In this document: positions 1 to 11,291 of the stretch, piece by piece
Position numbering within the stretch: the first letter of the stretch is position 1
Layout: each line of letters opens with the position of its first letter
Assembly (NCBI RefSeq): GCF_902168435.1
Contig: NZ_LR656171.1
Coordinates: 165,790-229,789 of the forward strand
Origin: Bacillus marasmi
GTDB taxonomy: Bacteria > Bacillota > Bacilli > Bacillales > Cytobacillaceae
DNA length: 64,000 nucleotides
Direction: 5' to 3'
Made by a program: the position numbers and the translations under genes
The notes under the pieces: generated by a model
Database searches by the model: none
Told to the model about the DNA's origin: nothing
Seen by the model: only the letters and a program-made list of their open reading frames with translations

Positions 1-764
1 CAGTCGAGATTGTAATCTCAGTTTCCCATGATTTAGGGACTGGCAAATTGTCTTTAAACATGATTTTCGAAAATGCTTGTATATTACTATCAGCAACGCT
101 CTGGGAATATTCTAGAAACTTTCGAACTTCTGTCGATTGTGAAACTTGTGCAAATCCAATGGATAATGCTTTGGCTAAGATACTCTTTTTCAAATTTAGA
201 GACATACTGATTACTTCAGTAGCAGCCAAACATCTTCCTTTCCCGAAAAAACCATCTGTAAAATCCTTACTAGTAATGAATTCCGGGTTCTTGGCAGGAT
301 AAAATAGAGGATCTCTCTGAAATTCTCCTAGTGTGAGCAATAGCTCGATCACTTGGTTATACATACGTAATACATCATGATTACAGGCTGTGTAAAAATC
401 TCTTAAATCTTTTCTTATAGACACAGCAATTGATTTTGAATGTCCCATTAATCCGTGTAAAGTCATTACATATAAATAATTCAAGCAAAAAACATCAGTA
501 AATAATCTCGTGGTATTATTATTGAGGTCGGCATCATTAAACCCGACCGGAATCGGAAATCCATCCCTCTCTAATAATCCTTCAATTTGTGGCTTTTGTT
601 TTTCAAAAATTTGGATAGCATCCTCAAATATCGCTTTCGTTCTCCTATCTTCAATAATAGTGACCATATATTTATTTACCATATATGTCATTGTCCCATT
701 AATAAACTGACCCCAGAGCGAACCAATTTCTGTTGATGTAAGCTGTATGTTGTTCTTATCCACA
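1..764 (-). CDS. DUF3231 family protein, 3' end cut by window edge
   Basis: The minus strand is open from a GTG at 764 to the window start, giving about 254 codons without a stop. GAGGTGA lies 6 bases before the GTG. The product opens VDKNNIQLTSTEIGSLWGQ and contains two related helical segments, roughly residues 8-155 and 170-254. The second includes GFFGKGRCLAATEV and LAKALSIGFAQVSQSTEVRKF. This pattern (TSTEIG.LW, then a KDL..FY segment, then a duplicated domain) is that of DUF3231 proteins of Bacilli, which are about 330 residues long, so some 80 residues are missing. Function is unknown in the family. It follows rph on the same strand after a 150-base gap. Confidence 0.75.
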
Positions 765-917
765 AATTTCACCTCAATAATTATTATGAATAGATTTGAG
801 GTTCAATATGTATTCTTTAATAGCGTTAAAAATCTAATATCCTATAATTTTTTTATCTGCCGCGTCCATTCTTGAAAAATAAATATTGGGTCGTTAGCGC
901 ATTTCAGGACTCAGCAA

Positions 918-3530
<2,613 letters not shown>

Positions 3531-3845
3531 TCAACATCTCTCCTTAACGGTAATGTTCTATTGATTTTAGCAGTAGTAAATGAGTATTATAAGTCTATAA
3601 TTGCCATTATTAGGATGTTATAATTGAAATAGGAAGAGAATAACGAGGCTTTACCATTACATATAGTATTCCTTATTACCACGATTCATCCACTTGAACA
3701 CCCATCCATCCCCATTTAACGGTTATTATTTTACATTTTTTTCAATTATTTTATAAATTTATCCTTTAATGTTATTTATTGAAGATATTGGTTGTGTTTT
3801 TCGCTATTGTAATATAATATCAATCTGTAAAAATGGAGGGTTATT
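3531..3845. other. Divergent intergenic region, rph / DUF5780-like
   Basis: This 315-base AT-rich spacer separates two divergently transcribed genes and must hold both promoters. A TATAAT sits close to 3814 ahead of the plus-strand gene and another on the minus strand at about 3577 ahead of rph. Neither has a clear TTGACA partner at 17 bases. I see no ORF and no long inverted repeat, and cannot identify a rifamycin-associated element. Confidence 0.4.
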
Positions 3846-4430
3846 ATGAGTAAGGTTAAATCCTTTGGTAAGAAAATCTTAATTGGAATTGGTTCTATTT
3901 TTATCTTATTTATTGTCATTGGTCTTTTAACAGCTGAGGATGATACTGAAAAAGCAACGTCAGATGAGAAAGCATCATCTAAAAAAACGGAAGCGGTTGC
4001 AACAGAAGCAAAAACTGAAGCAAAAGAGGAAACAGCACCGGTTGAAGAAGTAAAAGACCAAACAGATGTATTAATTACAGCAATCAATACGTCAAAAGAT
4101 ATCATCGGTGAAGATACGGTAACTTTAGTGGTACAAAACAATACCGATAAAGTATTAAAAAACATTACTGTAGGAATTACGGGGTATGATGCAGACGGTT
4201 TTCCTATTAAACTCAATTTTGGATATGATGATGTATACGGTGGAAAAGCCGAAAACGTTAATTTACAACCAGGTCAATCAAAAGACTATAGTTGGACTGT
4301 TTATTCTAAAGAACATAACCTTGCCAAAGCAAAAGCTTGTATCAATACATATGAATTTTATGATGTAGCTGAACAAGAAAACGCATTCTTTTCAACATGG
4401 AGAACTCAAAACGCAAATAATCCATATTAA
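3846..4430 (+). CDS. Membrane-anchored extracytoplasmic protein, DUF5780-like
   Basis: The 194-residue product has a short basic N-terminus, one transmembrane helix at about residues 11-28 (ILIGIGSIFILFIVIGLL), a low-complexity Lys/Glu/Ala/Thr linker at residues 31-75, and a beta-rich domain from about 76 to the end. That domain (DVLITAINTS, VTLVVQNNTDKVLKNITVGI, then GYDADGFP) resembles DUF5780/FxLYD-type immunoglobulin-like domains of Bacilli. It should face the outside, held by the N-terminal helix. There is no lipobox cysteine. GGAGGG lies 6 bases before the ATG. Function is unknown, and it is monocistronic between a divergent rph and a strong terminator. Confidence 0.65.
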   Translation: MSKVKSFGKKILIGIGSIFILFIVIGLLTAEDDTEKATSDEKASSKKTEAVATEAKTEAKEETAPVEEVKDQTDVLITAINTSKDIIGEDTVTLVVQNNTDKVLKNITVGITGYDADGFPIKLNFGYDDVYGGKAENVNLQPGQSKDYSWTVYSKEHNLAKAKACINTYEFYDVAEQENAFFSTWRTQNANNPY

Positions 4431-4523
4431 TTCCGATTAAGTTAATTGATACACCAATTCACAACCAAAGCAACCAGATAATCACCTTCATGTTATTATA
4501 TCAAAATACTAATAATCAAATAA

Positions 4524-4566
4524 AAGGAGCATACCTATTAGAGTTCATCTAATGGGTATGCTCCTT
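4524..4566. terminator. Bidirectional intrinsic terminator
   Basis: AAGGAGCATACC and GGTATGCTCCTT pair perfectly, with ATTAGA/TCTAAT extending the stem. T-rich tracts follow on both strands. It lies between the convergent DUF5780-like and MscS-type genes. Confidence 0.85.
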
Positions 4567-4628
4567 ATTTTAATTGTGAACTTTTATTCGGCTTAGAAAA
4601 TATCCACTGTTAAAGCAAATATTTGTCT

Positions 4629-5897
4629 TCAATGATTTCTTTCCTTTATCATAACGTCCTTATTAGTTTCATCGAGAACACCTTTTAAATCATTTCCAGA
4701 TGGATTTTGAAATAAGTGAATTCCAAATTCCTGTGCGACCGCAAACAGATGGTCGAAAATATCCGATTGAATCGCTTCATATATATTCCACCGTACATCA
4801 TTTGTAAACGTATAGATTTCTAAGGGCAAACCATGCTCTGTTGGCGCTAATTGCCTGACGATTAATGTCATTTCTTTATTAATACCAGGATGATTTTGCA
4901 AGTAATTAACGATATAAGTTCTAAAGACGCCGATATTCGTAAGGGCGCGTCCATTCACAGGGATATCCCGATTGATGTCATACATAGCATTAAACTCAGC
5001 TATTTCGATTTCCTTTTGAATAATATAATGGGATAGATAGTCAATTTTTTTAAATTTCTCAAGCATTGCTTCACTACAAAATTCAATACTATTGGTATCG
5101 ATAAATAAAGAACGCTTAATTCGGCGGCCTCCTGAACTTTGCATTCCTCTCCAGTTTTTAAAAGAGTCGGAAATTAGAGCATAGCTAGGGATCGTCGTAA
5201 TCGTTTTATCCCAATTTTGAACCTTTACCGTATTTAAAGAAATATCAATAATTTCACCATCGGCACCATATTTTGTCATTTCAATCCAATCTCCAACTCT
5301 AACCATATCATTGGCTGTCAGCTGCACACCTGCTACAAGTCCAAGTAATGAATCTTTAAAAACCAACATTAAAACTGCTGAGAGTGCACCAATACCACTA
5401 AGCAGGATAAAAGGACTTTCTCCGATTAAATTGGCAATAACTAAAATTGCTCCAAGCGTTAACACAACAATATTGACGACTTGAATATAGCCCTTTATCG
5501 GCCTACTTTTCGATATTTCAAAGGTTTGATAAATATCATTAATCGCATTTAACAGACTATTAATAACTAGTAATCCGACGATAATGATATAGGTAATCGC
5601 CCCTTTTTCGATAATCGTCTGATAATCGGGAAAAGTTGCAGCAAAGTAATAAATAATAATCGCTGGAACAATATGGGATAACTTATGAAAAACCTTCCTT
5701 TCCAAAACGATATTGTCCCAAGTGAATTTGTTATTATTGACGAAATGAGTGATGATTCTAATCACGATTTTTTTGGTAATAAAATTGACGATTACGCAGA
5801 TGATTCCTATTAATAAAATCATGATAAATACCGAAAGATATTCTGCCCATGTTGGCGAGATATTAGCTTCAGCAAGTAAGTTATAAATGAATTCCAT
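4629..5897 (-). CDS. MscS-family mechanosensitive channel (YbdG-like)
   Basis: The product has 422 residues with five hydrophobic segments in the first 190 residues, followed by the MscS beta-domain signature RVGDWIEMTKYGADGEIIDI and VQNWDKTITTIPSYALIS near residues 205-245. The layout of a five-helix membrane domain and the GADGEI loop fits the E. coli YbdG (miniconductance) branch rather than three-helix MscS. It opens under membrane tension and protects against hypo-osmotic shock. GAGGAGGGGAAG precedes the ATG. A stem-loop at 5931-5971 lies in the probable 5' leader. It is monocistronic. Confidence 0.85.
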   Translation of the reverse strand: MEFIYNLLAEANISPTWAEYLSVFIMILLIGIICVIVNFITKKIVIRIITHFVNNNKFTWDNIVLERKVFHKLSHIVPAIIIYYFAATFPDYQTIIEKGAITYIIIVGLLVINSLLNAINDIYQTFEISKSRPIKGYIQVVNIVVLTLGAILVIANLIGESPFILLSGIGALSAVLMLVFKDSLLGLVAGVQLTANDMVRVGDWIEMTKYGADGEIIDISLNTVKVQNWDKTITTIPSYALISDSFKNWRGMQSSGGRRIKRSLFIDTNSIEFCSEAMLEKFKKIDYLSHYIIQKEIEIAEFNAMYDINRDIPVNGRALTNIGVFRTYIVNYLQNHPGINKEMTLIVRQLAPTEHGLPLEIYTFTNDVRWNIYEAIQSDIFDHLFAVAQEFGIHLFQNPSGNDLKGVLDETNKDVMIKERNH

Positions 5898-5930
5898 TTC
5901 TTCCCCTCCTCACAACATCATGTGAATATT

Positions 5931-5971
5931 AAACAAACAACGTCCAACAAATGTTAGAACGTTGTTTGTTT
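5931..5971 (-). other. Stem-loop in probable 5' leader of the MscS-type gene
   Basis: Arms AAACAAACAACGT and ACGTTGTTTGTTT (13 bp, perfect) flank a 15-base loop that itself contains AACA-AA-TGTT. It ends 34 bases upstream of the ATG on the minus strand. No run of T follows on either strand, so it is not a standard terminator. Confidence 0.5.
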
Positions 5972-6452
5972 AGTTGGTCAATATTTTTCACACAACTTCC
6001 TTTATATCCTCTGTGCTTTGATTATTATTATTCATTATTTTCCGCTCGATTATCGTATGTCCGAGGCCCAGTTCTTTTGCTTCTAACTAGTTTGAATAAG
6101 GCTGCGGTATTTTGCATGGATTAGTCTACAGAAAATTTCGGGGGTTATGGCAACTATATCAAAATGTTCTAAACCAAGCTAACAGGAAAAAATAGCTTAT
6201 TTAAGGCTCTCGTCTTTCTAACCCGTTATAGTAGGAGGAATTAAGACCTATTCTTAGAATAACTCTCAGTTTCTGTGGATATGGCCGGAATTCTCGAGGT
6301 AATGGTCAAACATTGGTAAGTTTCTGTGGATAAATTTATTAATAGCCGCTTTCTTGGACTTTCCATTCTAATTATTAAGATTGTAACAATCTAGTTTAAT
6401 AAGCTAAAATGGGAAAGAAAACGTATCACACTCTATGATTGGAGGTTTTTTT
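5972..6452. other. Intergenic region with duplicated 14-mer and DnaA-box match
   Basis: No gene is supported in these 480 bases. The 14-mer AGTTTCTGTGGATA occurs twice in direct orientation (6268-6281 and 6319-6332). The second copy extends to TGTGGATAA, a perfect 9-base DnaA-box consensus on the complementary strand. The region must also carry the promoter of the bceR-like gene. Confidence 0.4.
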
Positions 6453-7124
6453 ATGTACAAACTATTAATTGTCGAGGATGATATGGTCATTGCTAGAACG
6501 GTAAGTCATCACCTTCAATCTTGGGGATTTGAAGCGGAATTTGTGACCGATTTCCAGAATGTGATGACCCAATTTGTTTCATTTGATCCGCAATTGGTGT
6601 TATTGGATATCTCACTTCCCTTTGTAAATGGATTTACCTTGTGTAGTGAAATTCGCAAAGTTTCCAAAGTACCGATCATTTTCATCTCATCTGCTTCTGA
6701 TAATATGAATATTGTCATGGCGATTAATATGGGTGGAGATGACTTTATTGCCAAACCTTTCGACTTAAACGTCTTGACCTCGAAAGTTCAAGCTTTGCTT
6801 CGTCGTACCTATGATTTTACGGGACAAACCAATTTGCTTGAACACAAAGGGGCAATTTTAAACACAAGTGACGGAACCCTTACCTTTAATGGTGAAAAAA
6901 TCGAACTAACGAAAAATGACCAAAAAATTCTGCACGTTCTGCTTGAAAATAAGGGCAAGGCGGTCTCAAGAGATGTCCTCATGACACGGTTGTGGGAAAC
7001 GGACAGCTTTATTGATGATAATACACTGACGGTCAATATTAATCGACTCCGCAAAAAATTAGAATTACTCGGGTTGATTGATTATATTAAAACAAAGAAA
7101 GGCCTCGGCTATTTGGTGGACTGA
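6453..7124 (+). CDS. BceR-type response regulator (OmpR family)
   Basis: An N-terminal receiver domain (LLIVEDDMVIA acidic pair, VLLDISLPFVNGF with the phospho-acceptor Asp, KPF lysine near residue 101) is followed by an OmpR-type winged helix (residues ~125-223, DDNTLTVNINRLRKKL). The start was placed at the ATG at 6453 because GGAGG lies just upstream. The in-frame ATG at 6435 precedes that site. It is followed one base after its stop by a short sensor kinase, then by an ABC pair. This is the BceRS-BceAB arrangement, in which the regulator responds to peptide antibiotics and activates the transporter. The palindrome at 8144-8159 is its likely target. Confidence 0.88.
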   Translation: MYKLLIVEDDMVIARTVSHHLQSWGFEAEFVTDFQNVMTQFVSFDPQLVLLDISLPFVNGFTLCSEIRKVSKVPIIFISSASDNMNIVMAINMGGDDFIAKPFDLNVLTSKVQALLRRTYDFTGQTNLLEHKGAILNTSDGTLTFNGEKIELTKNDQKILHVLLENKGKAVSRDVLMTRLWETDSFIDDNTLTVNINRLRKKLELLGLIDYIKTKKGLGYLVD

Positions 7125-7125
7125 T

Positions 7126-8127
7126 ATGAAAAATCAAACAGAAAACATCATTCTCCTATATTTACATAAAAACTGGAAACCAATTGCTTTGTTCAGCGTG
7201 TTTGTCCTCGTGTTTTCTATCGTGTTTTCCTTGAGCCATCTCCCCCTCGGCCCGATTCTCTACTCGACCCTATTATGTTTTTATATTGGACTCATCTTTT
7301 TTGTCGTTGATTTTTTCATATTTATCAAGCGTTACAAAAAGCTGCAAAAATCAAAGAAAACGATTATCGTGCATACCGACCAATTGCCTGCGCCCCAAAA
7401 TGCAATTGAACGGCAGTATCAGGAATTGTTACAGATTTTATCGGAAAATAAAAACGAATTGACGGTTCAAGCTGACAATAAACAAAAGGATTTAGTCGAT
7501 TATTTTACCCAATGGACACATCAGATCAAAACACCCATGTCTGCAATGCGTCTGTTGCTACAATCAGAACAAAATGAGCAAACTTCAGAACTCGAAATGG
7601 AATTGTTTAAAATTGAACAATATGTCCAATTTGTCCTGCAGTATCTACGATTAGAAAAAATGTCCAATGATCTCGTTTTTAAAAAATACGACTTAGATGA
7701 CATTCTGAAAAGTGCTATCCGGAAAAATGCAAAAATGTTTATCCGCAAGAAAATCTCGCTAAACTATTCGGACGTAAACTGTACTGTGTTAACAGATAAA
7801 AAATGGCTGCAGTTTGTAATCGAGCAGATTCTATCGAACGCGTTAAAGTATACAAACGCTGGCTCGATTTCTATTCATATGAAAAATTACCGACTCATCA
7901 TTGAAGATACGGGCATTGGGATTCTTGAAGAAGATTTGCCCCGGGTATTTGAAAAAGGTTTTACAGGATACAATGGTCGCACATCAAATCAATCTACCGG
8001 GCTCGGCTTGTATCTTTGCAAACAAATCCTAACCAAATTATCCCACGACATCGCAATTGAATCCCAAGTGGGAAAAGGAACAAAGGTCATGATTGATTTA
8101 GAAACGAAGGAAATTGGGGTGGAATAA
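7126..8127 (+). CDS. BceS-type intramembrane-sensing histidine kinase
   Basis: About 333 residues from the ATG at 7126, which nearly abuts the regulator stop at 7124. Two transmembrane helices lie within residues 18-65 with almost no extracellular loop, the hallmark of Bce-type kinases that detect transporter activity rather than ligand. The phospho-acceptor histidine lies in THQIKTPMSAMRLLL near residue 130. The N box (EQILSNALKYT) and G boxes (EDTGIGI, GLGLYLC) follow. It is cotranscribed with the regulator upstream. The transporter genes start 130 bases downstream behind their own operator. Confidence 0.88.
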   Translation: MKNQTENIILLYLHKNWKPIALFSVFVLVFSIVFSLSHLPLGPILYSTLLCFYIGLIFFVVDFFIFIKRYKKLQKSKKTIIVHTDQLPAPQNAIERQYQELLQILSENKNELTVQADNKQKDLVDYFTQWTHQIKTPMSAMRLLLQSEQNEQTSELEMELFKIEQYVQFVLQYLRLEKMSNDLVFKKYDLDDILKSAIRKNAKMFIRKKISLNYSDVNCTVLTDKKWLQFVIEQILSNALKYTNAGSISIHMKNYRLIIEDTGIGILEEDLPRVFEKGFTGYNGRTSNQSTGLGLYLCKQILTKLSHDIAIESQVGKGTKVMIDLETKEIGVE

Positions 8128-8143
8128 CCGAAAAACTTCCATC

Positions 8144-8159
8144 CTTACATTATTGTAAG
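8144..8159 (+). promoter_or_regulatory. BceR-type operator upstream of the ABC transporter genes
   Basis: CTTACA-TTAT-TGTAAG is a perfect inverted repeat that matches the TnACA-N4-TGTAA consensus described for BceR-like regulators. It sits about 100 bases before the ATPase start. A further TGTAAGC follows at about 8176. Assignment to the adjacent regulator is inference from consensus and position. Confidence 0.7.
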
Positions 8160-8256
8160 TTTGAGCGTTGATATGTAAGCTAAAGCGATGTTTGTGCTAG
8201 ATAGCCCCCTGATATACTGATCATATAAACAACATAAGGGACGGAGGAATTTAATC

Positions 8257-9024
8257 ATGACCTTACTAGAAGTGAAAAATCTAAAAAAAGTATACACCAC
8301 TCGTTTCAGTGGAAATCATGTTCAGGCACTAACAGATGTGAGCTTTTCAGTTGAAGAAGGCGAATATGTGGCAATTATGGGTGAATCCGGTTCTGGTAAA
8401 ACGACCCTGTTAAATATTTTAGCTGCACTTGATAAACCAACGAGCGGCGAAGTTTTACTTCAGGGCAAAGATATCGTAGCCATTAGTGAAAAAGAAATTT
8501 CGGCTTTCCGCCGGCAAAATCTCGGTTTTGTGTTTCAAGACTTTAACCTACTCGATACCTTTTCAGTGCAAGACAATATCTTTTTACCACTCGTTTTATC
8601 CGGCAAAGCCTATCGTGAAATGAGTAAGCGCTTAAAGCCACTTGCTGAAAACTTAAGAATCAGTGATATTTTAGCAAAATTTCCTTATGAAGTATCCGGT
8701 GGTCAAAAACAGCGAGCAGCGGTTGCGCGCGCGCTTATTACGAATCCAAAGCTAGTCCTTGCCGATGAGCCAACTGGTGCGTTAGATTCGCGAGCTTCTG
8801 ATGATTTACTGGAGATTTTTTCCAAAATTAATCAAGAAGGCCAAACGATTCTAATGGTTACCCATAGTACAAAGGCTGCCAGTCATGCGGGTCGTGTATT
8901 GTTCATCAAAGACGGAGCCGTGTTTCATCAACTCTATAAAGGATCGTTATCCAATGAAGCAATGTACCAAAAAATTTCGGATACATTAAACATCATTGCA
9001 ACGGGCGGTGGTAGAAATGAGTAA
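8257..9024 (+). CDS. BceA-type ABC transporter ATPase
   Basis: The 255-residue nucleotide-binding protein carries Walker A (GESGSGKTT), Q-loop (FVFQDFNLLD), signature (VSGGQKQR), Walker B (LVLADEPTGALD) and the H-loop (MVTHS). The length and FNLLD Q-loop are those of the BceA/MacB-like subfamily. GGACGGAGG precedes the ATG. It overlaps the permease start by 8 bases (ATGAGTAA), implying translational coupling. Two copies with one permease are expected to form the complex that frees lipid II-cycle intermediates from antimicrobial peptides and also signals to the kinase. Confidence 0.9.
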   Translation: MTLLEVKNLKKVYTTRFSGNHVQALTDVSFSVEEGEYVAIMGESGSGKTTLLNILAALDKPTSGEVLLQGKDIVAISEKEISAFRRQNLGFVFQDFNLLDTFSVQDNIFLPLVLSGKAYREMSKRLKPLAENLRISDILAKFPYEVSGGQKQRAAVARALITNPKLVLADEPTGALDSRASDDLLEIFSKINQEGQTILMVTHSTKAASHAGRVLFIKDGAVFHQLYKGSLSNEAMYQKISDTLNIIATGGGRNE

Positions 9025-10993
9025 GTTTTTCTACACCAAACTTGCCCTCACCAACATCAATAAGCACCGAAAAACGTATATTCCTTATATCTTTACGAGT
9101 ATTTGTACCATCTCCATGTTCTACATGATGCATTTTATTTCTGGAAATCCTGGGCTAAAAGAAATGTCTGGTGGGGATTCTTTAATCACGATATTAAATT
9201 TAGGCAATATCGTTATCGGGATTTTTTCACTCATTTTCTTGTTCTATACGAATAGCTTCTTAATAAAACGACGAAAAAATGAGTTTGGATTATTTAACAT
9301 ACTTGGCATGGAGAAAAAGCATATTGCCAAAATCATTGTTTGGGAGACTTGCATCGTTACCGTTACGAGTCTTGTATTGGGGATAGTTAGCGGAATTGTT
9401 GTAGGTAAATTAATGTTTTTACTATTAAACTATATTTTACATTTTGAAATCCCGCTTACGTATTTTGTTTCAATAAAATCACTCGGAATTACCTTAGTTC
9501 TATTTATCGGAATTTTTGTGCTTACGCTTCTTAACAATTTAAGACAAATTCACTTGGCGAAACCGATTGAATTATTGCGAGGCGGTCAGGTCGGCGAAAA
9601 AGAGCCTAAAACGAAATGGTTCCTCGTCTTAATCGGGGTCGCGACTCTTGGATATGGATACTACATCGCCCTAGTGACAGAGTCACCATTAGTTGCGATA
9701 AATAAATTTTTCTTTGCTGTTCTGCTTGTCATTATCGGGACCTACGCTTTGTTTACAGCTGGTACGATCGCTGCGTTAAAATTAATGAGAAAAAACAAAA
9801 ACTTCTATTACCAAACAAAGCATTTTATCAGTATTTCAGGTATGATTTATCGGATGAAGCAAAACGCAGTCGGCCTCGCAAATATTTGTATTTTGTCAAC
9901 GATGGTGTTAGTGATGCTGTCGACCACCGTGTCGATGTATATTGGAATGGATGATTTGTTAAAAAATCGCTATCCGAAGGAAATGGATGTTTCCGCTAGG
10001 AATCTTTCTGAGGAGCAGTCTCGTGAAGTTGAAAAAATAATCCATGATTTAGCGAAAGAGTATGGAATAGAAATTAAAAATCCCGTTCATTATCGATCAG
10101 CAGGCTTTCCGACAATCAGAACGGAAAACAGCTTTAACATGGTCCGCCCAAACTCGAAAGCATTCTCAAATATTTCTGTCATTGAACTGATTACGGTTGA
10201 CGAGTTTAATCAGTTGGAAAACCAATCTGCTACACTTGAGGACAATGAAGTTCTTGTCTACACGTTTAGAGGAGATCCTATTGGGGATACGATGACAGTC
10301 GAAGGACAGCAATTCAACGTAAAATCTCAAATAAAAAACCTATCCATCAACGGTGATTCTGCCGCCATGATAGCCGACACTTACTTCGTCGTCGTAAAAG
10401 ATGAAGAAACACTTAAATCCCTGTATCCGGCTGAGAAAATGGAAGGGATGGACTGGAAAGACTTATCCTTCTTTTACGGCTTTGACGCTGAAGGAAGTGT
10501 AAAAGATGAGATCGCCCTTACCAAAGCTTTAACGCAAAAATTACAGGAGTCCTCTATCGATGGCCATGCAGAAGGTCAGGAAGAAGCACGAGAATCGTTT
10601 TATTCCATCTACGGCGGCCTATTTTTCCTTGGCTTATTCCTAGGCACATTATTCATCATGGCAACAGTCTTAATTATGTACTATAAGCAAATATCAGAAG
10701 GTTACGATGACAAAGAGCGATTTGCGATCATGCAAAAAGTAGGCTTGAGTAAAGCTGAAATTAAGAAATCAATTAAGAGTCAAGTCCTGCTCGTCTTTTT
10801 CTTACCGCTTGTCGCAGCCGTTGTGCACATCGCTTTTGCTTTCAAAGTCATTACAAAACTACTAGCCTTACTAAACTTAACGAACGTAGACCTCTTTATG
10901 ATGTGTACTGCTTCTACCATTCTAATATTTGCTGGATTTTACGCAATGGTTTATACCTTAACAGCAAGAGAATATTATAAGATTGTTAGTTAG
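9017..10993 (+). CDS. BceB-type ABC transporter permease (FtsX-like)
   Basis: About 658 residues from the ATG at 9017, which overlaps the ATPase stop. The order is an N-terminal helix, three FtsX-type helices, a further block of helices, then a large soluble insertion at about residues 310-530 and three C-terminal helices (FLGLFLGTLFIMATVLIM onward). Ten helices with a large extracytoplasmic domain between TM7 and TM8 is the BceB layout, where that domain sets peptide specificity. The particular antibiotic cannot be read from the sequence. A terminator follows immediately. Confidence 0.88.
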   Translation: MSKFFYTKLALTNINKHRKTYIPYIFTSICTISMFYMMHFISGNPGLKEMSGGDSLITILNLGNIVIGIFSLIFLFYTNSFLIKRRKNEFGLFNILGMEKKHIAKIIVWETCIVTVTSLVLGIVSGIVVGKLMFLLLNYILHFEIPLTYFVSIKSLGITLVLFIGIFVLTLLNNLRQIHLAKPIELLRGGQVGEKEPKTKWFLVLIGVATLGYGYYIALVTESPLVAINKFFFAVLLVIIGTYALFTAGTIAALKLMRKNKNFYYQTKHFISISGMIYRMKQNAVGLANICILSTMVLVMLSTTVSMYIGMDDLLKNRYPKEMDVSARNLSEEQSREVEKIIHDLAKEYGIEIKNPVHYRSAGFPTIRTENSFNMVRPNSKAFSNISVIELITVDEFNQLENQSATLEDNEVLVYTFRGDPIGDTMTVEGQQFNVKSQIKNLSINGDSAAMIADTYFVVVKDEETLKSLYPAEKMEGMDWKDLSFFYGFDAEGSVKDEIALTKALTQKLQESSIDGHAEGQEEARESFYSIYGGLFFLGLFLGTLFIMATVLIMYYKQISEGYDDKERFAIMQKVGLSKAEIKKSIKSQVLLVFFLPLVAAVVHIAFAFKVITKLLALLNLTNVDLFMMCTASTILIFAGFYAMVYTLTAREYYKIVS

Positions 10994-11023
10994 AGGCATG
11001 CCCATTTGAATGGGCTTGCCTCT
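10992..11023 (+). terminator. Intrinsic terminator after the BceAB-type operon
   Basis: AGAGGCA, GCCCATT, a TG loop, AATGGGC and TGCCTCT form a strong hairpin followed by TTATTATT. The stop codon of the permease lies in its left edge. Confidence 0.85.
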
Positions 11024-11081
11024 TATTATTGTAGTGCGAACCATCTATGTATAGCTGAATTTTGATTTCCTTGTCATTGAA

Positions 11082-11270
11082 AATAAACGGAAAAATTCCT
11101 GCTAAATTAGAAAATACCCATATTTCCTAAACAATAAGAGGAGTTTTTCCGTCTATTTGATTTAAATCTTGGGATATTGGCTTTTTTTGAGCAGTTAAGC
11201 GGAATTTCTCCCCTTAAATTTGCTTCATTTGTCTCCATTTTTAAAATAAGTGGAAATTCTCCGCCTATGG
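11082..11270. repeat. Four-unit imperfect repeat element (CGGAAA..TTCC family)
   Basis: Four ~26-base units lie at about 11082-11109, 11133-11158, 11194-11220 and 11245-11270 in alternating orientation. All fit a loose pattern TAnnCGGAnAATTCC..CTTATT (for example AAGTGGAAATTCTCCGCCTA). The element fills the space between two convergent 3' ends. Its total length and four-unit plan resemble the CGGACA-type elements elsewhere in the window, with different sequence. Confidence 0.5.
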
Positions 11271-11291
11271 ATTCTGAATTCTACGCGAAAA

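Noticed and set aside
3776-4216. 146-codon minus-strand ORF
   Set aside because: Antisense to the membrane-anchored DUF5780-like gene, whose plus-strand frame has a clear ribosome binding site, membrane helix and domain.
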